In this document: positions 7,801 to 12,048 of the stretch, one piece after another
Position numbering within the stretch: the first letter of the stretch is position 1
How the letters are laid out: each line of letters begins with the position of its first letter
Source of the DNA: Kiritimatiellia bacterium
GTDB taxonomy: Bacteria; Verrucomicrobiota; Kiritimatiellia; JAAZAB01
Reading direction: 5' to 3'
Length of the DNA: 12,048 nucleotides
Assembly (NCBI GenBank): GCA_018400335.1
Contig: JAGYMT010000023.1
Span: 1 to 12,048, forward strand
Notes under the pieces: generated by a model
Seen by the model: only the letters and a program-made list of their open reading frames with translations
Database searches by the model: none
Told to the model about the DNA's origin: nothing
Made by a program: the position numbers and the translations under genes

Positions 7801-7973
7801 AGGTGCTCGGGCATCGCAGGAATTCGCACGGACCGCTGCACCATGCCAATTCGCATCCCGAATGGACCGGGCCGGGCGAGTTTGTGACCAGCGGGAACAA
7901 CTGGCAGGACGCCTGGCAGCTTGTGCCGTGCGGGCTCATGAAGGCGCCGCATCTGAGCGTGAGGCGGAGCTGA
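4845..7973 (+). CDS. GH106-like alpha-L-rhamnosidase (large cytoplasmic glycoside hydrolase)
   Basis: The 1042-residue product begins, after a short tail, with the conserved PFWAWNGKLD block (21-30), then MGMGGFFMHSRVGL (44-57) and WLYDEDRWPSG (85-95), typical of the catalytic barrel of GH106 and related families. Candidate acidic residues are D220/E221 in FTDEPNYG, E310/E311 and E367 in TETYGCTGWD. The C-terminal third holds two beta-sandwich regions (about 800-880 and 935-990) like GH2/galactose-binding jelly rolls. No signal peptide is seen, so it should act inside the cell on imported rhamnosides or rhamno-oligosaccharides. Placement right after rhaA supports rhamnose release as its role. 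AAGGAG (4837-4842) is only two bases from the ATG but five from the GTG at 4848, so translation may begin at codon 2. Exact GH family and substrate linkage are inferred. Confidence 0.82.
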   Translation: MVKHNLLSEFKKPGSLYRSKPFWAWNGKLDESELRRQIRVMKRMGMGGFFMHSRVGLATPYLSADWHKLVLACAEEAKKNGMEAWLYDEDRWPSGAAGGLVTRNPKFRQTSIVMEKESNPGKFRWTADILAAFTARVSGEQAADVKRIWAGKRLTRLPAGQILLVFRVVRADCSPWYNGQTYLDTLSHEAVRKFIQTTHDSYRKNAKRHFGKAIPGIFTDEPNYGTCFGGSVPSAPWTTSLPRVFKARYGYDVIHHLPELFFDLDDQTVSRVRYNYHDCITFLFVDAFARQTGQWCARNGLLHTGHVLGEETLVTQTAAVGSSMRFYEHMQAPGMDLLTEYRREYHTAKQVSSAAHQFGRKWRLTETYGCTGWDFSFAGHKALGDWQAAMGINLRCPHLAWYTMEGQAKRDYPASISFQSPWWESYGKVEDYFARINLVMTHGEEVRDLLMIHPVESIWTMCRPGWTNDKKVAAFDQAFAMVRDSLLMEHIDFDYGDEDIMARHGAAAGTKSAPTVVVGKASYKAVLVPPLVTIRKTTLDILRKFRASGGLVVFAGEPPAYVDASESDDATALAESCVHVPPRGPEIASALAATCRRVSITNERGAEIPSALYLLREDKNACYLFVCNTGHKRSQLAPELRDVPVRQRREAFPRVLISGISHCLGHPLELNPDTGEVAAADAKRRKGRWEISTSFSPLGSRLFMIPKRRGKSACKRTVPLREVRRIQLGDSRWPVALSEDNNAVLDRPSCAIGKAKMTGPEEILRLDAMVRDKLGLPRRGSRMAQPWTRVPGVSNKRIPVELVYEFEVESLPKGQLFLALEQPARYRIAVNGNQLNAAADSGWWVDPSLRKIPMDPAMLRRGANRIELSCQYDESHSGLEAVHLLGSFGVRVKGNSFTLVDMPSNLRIGDWVQQNLPFYSGSAAYLCVIKPVLKRNERLFLEVPAYEGVAVRVLVNGSPAGVIAWEPNELDITDHLRKGQNDLQVEVLGHRRNSHGPLHHANSHPEWTGPGEFVTSGNNWQDAWQLVPCGLMKAPHLSVRRS

Positions 7974-7977
7974 TGGA

Positions 7978-9126
7978 ATGAGAATTGTCTGCTCCACCAA
8001 TATGCCGTTCGCCGCCGAGGCGTTCGGCAGGCTCGGGGAGGTGGAGATCCTTCCCCCCTCCGCCATCACGCGGGACTCCGTGCGCGGCGCCGATCTCCTG
8101 TGCATTCGGTCCACCACGCGCGCGGACCGCGCCCTGCTTGAAGGCACCGGCGTCCGCTTCGTCGGCACAGCCACGATCGGCACCGATCACATGGATACCG
8201 GTTATATGGACAGCGCCGGAATAGCCTGGCGCTCCGCGGCAGGGTGCAACGCCAACAGCGTTTCAGAATACATAACCGCCGCGCTTCTCTGCGTCGCCCG
8301 GCGGCACGGCTTCCGGCTGGAGGGAAAAACGATCGGCGTGATAGGAGTGGGAAGGGTAGGCAGGCTTGTCGTCGAGAAGGCCCGGGCCCTGGGATTACGC
8401 GTTCTCCGGAACGACCCTCCACGGATGGAGACGGAAGGCGGCGGCGATTTTCTCCCGCTCGATGAAGTCATCGCCGAAGCGGATCTGGTCACTCTGCACG
8501 TCCCGCTCACAAAGGCCGGGCGCCATTCCACGCTGCGCCTCGCCGATCGCGCGTTCTTCGGAAAACTTCGGACCGGCGGCGTCTTTATCAATGCCGCGCG
8601 CGGCGCCGTCACTGATTCGGACGCGCTGCTGGAGGCCATCGGCAAGGGCTCCGTCGCACACGCGTTCCTCGATACCTGGGAGGGCGAGCCGGTGTTCAGG
8701 ACCGATGTCCTGGAACGGGTGGACATAGGCACGCCCCACATAGCAGGTCATTCGTTCGAGGGCAAGGTGACGGGAACCGTCATCCTGTTCCGTGAGGCAT
8801 GCGGCTTTCTCGGAGTCCAGGCCGACTGGACCCCCGATTCTCTCATGCCCGAGCCGCTCGTGCCTTTCATTAATCTTGACGCCTCCGGAATGGACGATGA
8901 GGCCGCGCTCCACCAGATAGTGCGGAAGATCTACGATATCGAGGGCGACGATCAGCGCCTGCGCGCGGCGGCATCGCCCGATGATGAAATCAGGAGGAGG
9001 AACTTCGAGCAGCTCCGCCAGAAATATCCCGTTCGCAGGGAATTTAGGTTCACCCGGATCGAGCTCTCCAACGCCGGTCCCCGCCTGCGTGAAAAGATCA
9101 CTGGTCTAGGCTTTCGTACGGCATGA
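7978..9126 (+). CDS. pdxB: Erythronate-4-phosphate dehydrogenase PdxB
   Basis: The 382-residue product aligns with E. coli PdxB from end to end. It has the NAD loop GVGRVG (123-128), the catalytic set R208 (NAARGAV), E237 (WEGEP) and H254 (TPHIAG), at the same residue numbers as in E. coli, and the C-terminal PdxB dimerisation region ending in FEQLRQKYPVRREF. It oxidises 4-phospho-D-erythronate in the deoxyxylulose-5-phosphate-dependent route to pyridoxal phosphate. This tail separates it from generic D-2-hydroxyacid dehydrogenases. The ATG at 7978 lies 4 bp after the rhamnosidase stop, with GGAG (7966-7969) eight bases ahead inside the upstream gene, so translation is probably coupled. Its place in a rhamnose operon is unusual. 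Confidence 0.93.
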   Translation: MRIVCSTNMPFAAEAFGRLGEVEILPPSAITRDSVRGADLLCIRSTTRADRALLEGTGVRFVGTATIGTDHMDTGYMDSAGIAWRSAAGCNANSVSEYITAALLCVARRHGFRLEGKTIGVIGVGRVGRLVVEKARALGLRVLRNDPPRMETEGGGDFLPLDEVIAEADLVTLHVPLTKAGRHSTLRLADRAFFGKLRTGGVFINAARGAVTDSDALLEAIGKGSVAHAFLDTWEGEPVFRTDVLERVDIGTPHIAGHSFEGKVTGTVILFREACGFLGVQADWTPDSLMPEPLVPFINLDASGMDDEAALHQIVRKIYDIEGDDQRLRAAASPDDEIRRRNFEQLRQKYPVRREFRFTRIELSNAGPRLREKITGLGFRTA

Positions 9127-9175
9127 TTCATGTTGCATTAACCGATTGTCACAAAGCGACATACGGAAGTATAAC

Positions 9176-9203
9176 ATTCTAACATTCTGCAGAATGTTAG
9201 AAT
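9176..9203. repeat. Perfect 28-bp AT-rich palindrome between convergent pdxB and nadK
   Basis: Bases 9176-9189 are the exact reverse complement of 9190-9203, centred on TGCA. The left arm sits in a tandem duplication of AACATTCT (9173-9180 and 9181-9188). It could form a 12-bp hairpin in RNA from either strand and so might end both transcripts, but the stem is AT-rich and no T-run follows on either side. A protein-binding dyad or recombination site is equally possible. Confidence 0.75.
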
Positions 9204-9227
9204 AACAAAGCCCGCCATTGCCCAATT

Positions 9228-9265
9228 GAGCCGCGCCGGTGTCACACGGCCGAGCCGCGCCAGTG
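9228..9265. repeat. Short direct repeat duplicating the 3' end of nadK
   Basis: GAGCCGCGCCGGTG (9228-9241) and GAGCCGCGCCAGTG (9252-9265) differ at one base and start 24 bases apart. The right copy encodes the HWRGSA end of NadK; the left copy lies just past the stop codon. It looks like a small tandem duplication at the end of the gene. Confidence 0.6.
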
Positions 9266-10066
9266 AAGCTTCTGCTGCAGAACGGAGAAGAATTCGTAGC
9301 CGGGGAGGTGGACGAATCGCGCGCTTTTCGCGCTGCGCGAGATCAGTATCCGGTCGCCGGCGGCAAGAAGCTCACCCGTCTGACCATCAACCGATAGAAG
9401 CATGTCGCCCGAGCTCTCCGCGGCCACGGCCGTTATGAGCTTGTCGTCCGGCACCACGAGCGGACGCGCGCTCAGCGTGTGGGGGCAGATGAGGCTTATT
9501 ACGAAAGCCCGCGAGTCCGGGTGCAGTATGGGGCCGCCCGCCGAAAGCGAATGCCCCGTGCTGCCCGTGGGCGTGGACACTATGACCCCGTCGCCCCGGG
9601 AGGACATCACCTCGGCCTCATCAATCAGGATATCCAGCGTGATGATCCGCGTCGAAGCGCCGCGCGTTATGACAATATCGTTCAGCGCCTGATAGCGTCC
9701 CTTCTTTCCGTCCGCCTTCTCGACGCGGCAGTCCGCCAGAGCACGCTCGCTGATGATGTAATCGCCGCTTGCCATACATTGCAGCGCCCGCCCGATATCG
9801 TCCTCCGAAACGCTGGTCAGGAAGCCGAGGCTGCCCAAGTTCACGCCCAGAACCGGGATAGCACGCCCCTTAAGCATACGAACAGCTTTCAACATCGTCC
9901 CGTCCCCGCCGAGGACAAGCAGCATGTCGGCTTCCGCGCCGTCGGGAACAGTCTGCTCAAGATCAACAATCTTCAGCCCTAATTTATCCGCTTGAGCGGG
10001 GAGGTCCGCCATCACGCGCGCGGCAGACGGCTTTTCATGGTTCGCGAATACTGCTATGGTTTTCAT
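9242..10066 (-). CDS. nadK: NAD kinase
   Basis: The 274-residue product has the NAD kinase signatures GGDGTM (53-58, with catalytic D55), NLGSLGFLT (76-84), LND (128-130) and the glycine-rich STPTGSTGHSLSAGGP (164-179). It phosphorylates NAD to NADP in the cytoplasm. The ATG at 10066 is preferred over an upstream in-frame start at 10141 because the MKTIAVFANHEK beginning fits the family and because its ATG overlaps the TGA of tlyA (ATGA, 10066-10063), implying coupled translation. It is the distal gene of the pair and is convergent with pdxB. Confidence 0.95.
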   Translation of the reverse strand: MKTIAVFANHEKPSAARVMADLPAQADKLGLKIVDLEQTVPDGAEADMLLVLGGDGTMLKAVRMLKGRAIPVLGVNLGSLGFLTSVSEDDIGRALQCMASGDYIISERALADCRVEKADGKKGRYQALNDIVITRGASTRIITLDILIDEAEVMSSRGDGVIVSTPTGSTGHSLSAGGPILHPDSRAFVISLICPHTLSARPLVVPDDKLITAVAAESSGDMLLSVDGQTGELLAAGDRILISRSAKSARFVHLPGYEFFSVLQQKLHWRGSAV

Positions 10067-10797
10067 GATTTTCGCCAATGCGCAAGAAACTCCACGTTCC
10101 CCGCCGGCCCCTTGATGGGCGACTCGCACACACCCTGCCACCGCAGGCCGAGCTGCCGTTCGCCGAAATCCCGGACCCGCTCCACGACCGCCGCCCTGAT
10201 TTCCGGGTCGCGGACAACGCCGCCCCGGCTGACCTCTTCGCGCCCGGCCTCGAACTGCGGCTTTATGAGTGAGATGAGCGCGGCTTTGTCCGATAAGATA
10301 TCTTTAACAGACGGCAGCACCTTTGTCAAAGATATGAACGACACATCCATGGCGGCGAATTCGGGACGCTCCGGCAGGTCGCCCGGACGAAGAAGCCGCG
10401 CGTTGACCTTCTCCATCACGACCACCCGCGGATCATTCCTGAGCTTCCAATGGAGCTGCCCGCGGCCGCAATCCACCGCGTAGACTTTCGAGGCGCCATG
10501 CTGCAGCATGCAGTCCGTGAACCCGCCGGTTGAGGCGCCGACGTCCAGGCACACTTTTCCGGCCACATCAAGATGAAAAACATCGAAGGCATGTTCGAGC
10601 TTCTCGCCGCCCCTTCCCACGAATCTTTCGGCGGCGCGCACCTCCACGGCGCAGGCTGGATCAAACTGATGGCCGGGCTTCCCGGCCGGCTGTCCATCCA
10701 CCCGCACGAGCCCGGCGCGTATAATGCGCTGCGCCTTCTCCCGGCTCTCCGCAAGCCCTCGCTCCGCGAGTAAAGCGTCAAGTCTCTTCTTGTTCAT
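10063..10797 (-). CDS. tlyA: TlyA-family rRNA 2'-O-ribose methyltransferase (S4 domain plus FtsJ-like fold)
   Basis: The 244-residue product has an N-terminal S4 RNA-binding domain (about 1-60; MNKKRLDALLAERGLAESRE) and a SAM-dependent methyltransferase domain with LDVGASTGGFTD (84-95). The catalytic K-D-K-E set of 2'-O-methyltransferases is visible as K66 (GGEK), D151 (MDVSF), K179 (IKPQFE) and E236 (NVEFL). Known TlyA enzymes methylate cytidines in ribosomal RNA; the name also reflects an older haemolysin annotation. The ATG at 10797 is supported by GAGGTG (10809-10804) six bases upstream, against a further in-frame start at 10842. It overlaps nadK by 4 bp, an arrangement seen in many bacteria. 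Confidence 0.93.
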   Translation of the reverse strand: MNKKRLDALLAERGLAESREKAQRIIRAGLVRVDGQPAGKPGHQFDPACAVEVRAAERFVGRGGEKLEHAFDVFHLDVAGKVCLDVGASTGGFTDCMLQHGASKVYAVDCGRGQLHWKLRNDPRVVVMEKVNARLLRPGDLPERPEFAAMDVSFISLTKVLPSVKDILSDKAALISLIKPQFEAGREEVSRGGVVRDPEIRAAVVERVRDFGERQLGLRWQGVCESPIKGPAGNVEFLAHWRKS

Positions 10798-10963
10798 GCC
10801 AAGCACCTCGAGCATCCCGGCCAAGCGACCGTTTCCGAACAATGTGAGCGGATGGTTCAGTTCCTCTGTTTGAGCAATACCGCTTCGATGTCTCAGAACC
10901 TGCGCCGTGCGGGAAAGCGCATTTTAGGCGCTTATCAAAACGTCGCGTTAAGCCGCGGGCGAG
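10798..10963. other. Intergenic region upstream of tlyA and downstream of the toxin gene
   Basis: No coding frame with gene-like character was found. It must hold the tlyA-nadK promoter, but I could not pick a clear -35/-10 pair. It contains a small inverted repeat, AAGCGC (10915-10920) and GCGCTT (10928-10933) with a 7-base loop, which on the minus strand is followed by only a short TT and could be a weak terminator for the toxin operon. GTTAAGC (10948-10954) matches the GTTRRRY core of integron sites, without a clear partner. Confidence 0.4.
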
Positions 10964-11293
10964 CTAGCCTGCACGTATTGGCATTGTTGCCCTCGAACTC
11001 GACTCTAAACGCAAAGGACAGAAATGCAAGCGTGATCCATCGGCTACAACTCCTGGTTCGGTGGTGCACTCTTTGAAAGACGATCTATAATACACGGCGT
11101 AAGGAAATCGTTTGGATAGCATACGGTGGTAGCCGTGAATGATCGGGTGAATTCCGGCATAGAGTGCGAGAGAGTCAATATCAGAGAACAGGGAGTCAAA
11201 AAAGTACGCTCCAACACCCTCTCCCTGATTCTCGTAGAATAACTTTCCGGCGTGCAGGTCATCAATGGCTGAGGATAATACCTTGATCCTCAT
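10964..11293 (-). CDS. RelE/ParE-family toxin, C-terminus replaced or truncated
   Basis: The first 70 residues fit the RelE/ParE toxin family paired with small Unstab_antitox proteins: MRIKVLSSAIDDL, then FYENQGEGVGAYFFDSLFSD, ALYAGIH, and GYHRMLSKRFPYAVYYR. The family normally continues with a strand and an RRDP-like end that completes the fold. Here the frame instead runs into about 39 residues of low-similarity sequence (from SSFKECTTEP) to the stop at 10964. The break lies near 11084. Either the toxin is inactive or its tail has diverged. The start overlaps the antitoxin stop (ATGA, 11293-11290), so the pair is translationally coupled, antitoxin first. Toxins of this family inhibit translation or DNA gyrase; which applies here is unknown. 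Confidence 0.75.
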   Translation of the reverse strand: MRIKVLSSAIDDLHAGKLFYENQGEGVGAYFFDSLFSDIDSLALYAGIHPIIHGYHRMLSKRFPYAVYYRSSFKECTTEPGVVADGSRLHFCPLRLESSSRATMPIRAG

Positions 11294-11508
11294 TCAAAAC
11301 GTTTCCTCAGTTCCCGCTTGGCGATTTCCCAATCCACGATGCGTTCTTCGCCGCGAGAAACCCGATCTTCGGTTTCCCTGAGCACGTTCGCATGCCAAGT
11401 CGGCGACTCCACTTCGGCATCAGAAGTTGACAACGCCGCCCAAATGGCCTCCATCACCTGCAGTTTCTCCGTCCGAGACATCTGCTCAACTTGTTGTGTA
11501 GTTACCAT
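11290..11508 (-). CDS. Addiction module antitoxin, Unstab_antitox (PF09720-like) family
   Basis: The 72-residue product has the family layout: an N-terminal helix with QVEQMSRTEKLQVMEAIWAAL, a central linker with SPTWH, and a C-terminal ERIVDWEIAKRELRKRF segment that binds the toxin. The ATG at 11508 is preferred to a TTG six bases upstream; neither has a strong ribosome site. It neutralises the coupled ParE-like toxin and, by analogy with other type II modules, may repress its own operon. The region just upstream (11515-11560) has imperfect repeats of a GTAAT/ATTCTT type that might be operator sequence. Confidence 0.88.
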   Translation of the reverse strand: MVTTQQVEQMSRTEKLQVMEAIWAALSTSDAEVESPTWHANVLRETEDRVSRGEERIVDWEIAKRELRKRFE

Positions 11509-11567
11509 AGACAATACCGTAATGATTCTTCAGTACGTAATCAATCATTCTTTCAGGGCCAACGGCA

Positions 11568-11617
11568 CGGGTGATCGGATTTCGAGGCCGCCGCGGCCGA
11601 GAAATACGCTCCACCCG
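11568..11617. repeat. 50-bp imperfect palindrome with mismatches between the two toxin-antitoxin modules
   Basis: Nested complementary arms surround position 11592: CGGGTG (11568-11573) with CACCCG (11612-11617), ATTTC (11579-11583) with GAAAT (11601-11605), and GGCCGC (11586-11591) with GCGGCC (11593-11598). Short mismatches and a one-base length difference separate them. It could fold into a long single-strand hairpin resembling an integron attC site or another palindromic repeat. The flanks, GGCCAAC (11557-11563) and GCTAGGC (11618-11624), are each one base from the attC core consensus. Confidence 0.55.
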
Positions 11618-11674
11618 CTAGGCTCTGGCTTTTCGTTCTTGCTGTAGTCGTTCAGAGATCCACAGCTTGAGGGG

Positions 11675-11935
11675 TTAGGCTGCCTTGGAGTCTTTGATTT
11701 CCCATCCCGGAAACACAAGAACAGCGGGATGGCAGTGGAGAGCCTTTGCCAGGGTTTTCGCCCTTTCAACTCCAATTTTGATTCGGTCGTGTTCAATTCC
11801 CGAAATGGTGGATTGGGTAATGCCTGTAAGCTTGGCGAGTTCAGTCTGGCTGAGCTCTTGGAGTTCACGAATAATCCTAACCGATTCTCCCACTGAAACA
11901 TCGATCATCTTTTTCGCTTTGACGTAGTCTTTCAT
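11675..11935 (-). CDS. XRE-family helix-turn-helix antitoxin (HigA-like)
   Basis: The 86-residue product holds a Cro/C1-type helix-turn-helix at about 15-70: VRIIRELQELSQTELAKLTG, then ITQSTISGIEHDRIKIGVE and AKTLAKALHCHPAVLVFP. It should bind the operator of its own module and neutralise the toxin encoded just upstream. The ATG at 11935 has GGAGG (11948-11944) eight bases ahead. Its ATG overlaps the stop of the upstream frame (ATGA), giving the toxin-first order seen in HigBA modules. The stop TAA lies inside GCCTAAC (11680-11674), which equals the RYYYAAC core found at the start of integron attC sites; this may be chance. Confidence 0.85.
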   Translation of the reverse strand: MKDYVKAKKMIDVSVGESVRIIRELQELSQTELAKLTGITQSTISGIEHDRIKIGVERAKTLAKALHCHPAVLVFPGWEIKDSKAA

Positions 11936-12048
11936 TTTAATTTCCTCCGGTAATCGTGAGGTGTTATCTCAACGACCTGAACGTAGAATTTGTCTTTATT
12001 CAAACCATAGAAGCTCTTGCAAAACCTCTTCCAAACAAAGGCGGCAAC
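11932..12048 (-). CDS. C-terminal end of a presumed toxin gene, 5' end outside window
   Basis: A frame open from the window edge codes for 38 residues, ending VVEITPHDYRRKLK at the TGA 11934-11932. The stop overlaps the start of the XRE antitoxin gene, and the codon pattern is gene-like. Small proteins encoded immediately before such antitoxins are usually HigB/RelE-like toxins. The visible part is too short for a family call; the aromatic and basic FVWKRF and KDKFYV segments are compatible with such a toxin but not diagnostic. Confidence 0.6.
   Translation of the reverse strand, partial: VAAFVWKRFCKSFYGLNKDKFYVQVVEITPHDYRRKLK

Noticed and set aside
10798..10963. A complete attC site after the ParE-like gene
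   Set aside because: A GCTTAAC core is present on the minus strand, but no matching GTTRRRY partner follows within the expected distance.
11557..11640. A tRNA-like remnant (CTCGAAA resembling an anticodon loop)
   Set aside because: No 5-bp anticodon stem, acceptor stem or T-arm could be built around it; only a 3-bp pairing was possible.
11545..11901. A 118-codon minus-strand frame overlapping the XRE antitoxin
   Set aside because: It is out of frame with the clear helix-turn-helix gene, and its tail is the translation of the palindromic intergenic region.
1..12048. CRISPR array or insertion sequence
   Set aside because: No regularly spaced repeats were seen, and no transposase gene or terminal inverted repeats were recognised.

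Overview
The window is a GC-rich bacterial chromosome segment with short intergenic gaps and overlapping stop/start codons. No rRNA or tRNA gene was found, so taxonomy is open. The mix of an integron integrase, a cytoplasmic GH106-type rhamnosidase next to rhamnose isomerase, PdxB and TlyA-NadK would suit a Gram-negative polysaccharide degrader (for example the PVC/Kiritimatiellota-Lentisphaerota area), but this is only a guess.

Layout, left to right. (1) At 1-315 (+) is the C-terminal end of an integron-type tyrosine recombinase cut by the window edge. (2) At 280-3311 (-) is a likely operon read right to left: thioredoxin, a two-helix potassium channel with a fused RCK domain, and a full-length TrkA with two RCK units. 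TrkA's GTG start overlaps the channel's stop. A membrane-protein-like frame without an obvious start follows and runs into the end of the integrase gene. (3) At 3312-3563 is a divergent regulatory region with a good promoter for the rightward operon, overlapping short TTGAY/RTCAA dyads, and a stem-loop in the thioredoxin leader. (4) At 3564-9126 (+) is a compact operon: L-rhamnose isomerase, a 1042-residue GH106-like alpha-L-rhamnosidase, and PdxB. The first two release and isomerise L-rhamnose; the B6-biosynthetic PdxB is an unexpected passenger. (5) At 9127-9241 is a convergent intergenic region with a perfect 28-bp AT-rich palindrome and a duplicated nadK 3' end. (6) At 9242-10797 (-) is the translationally coupled pair tlyA-nadK. 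(7) At 10964-12048 (-) is an accessory region with two toxin-antitoxin modules: an Unstab_antitox/ParE-like pair whose toxin has lost its C-terminus, and an XRE antitoxin preceded by the end of a presumed toxin gene. Between them is a 50-bp imperfect palindrome with mismatches and a bulge.

Most of the window is recognisable metabolism and housekeeping. The parts that deserve attention are the toxin-antitoxin island with attC-like structures, the potassium channel with an arginine in its selectivity filter, the half-site array in front of the rhamnose operon, and the orphan membrane-protein frame near the integrase. I did not find a convincing wholly new system.
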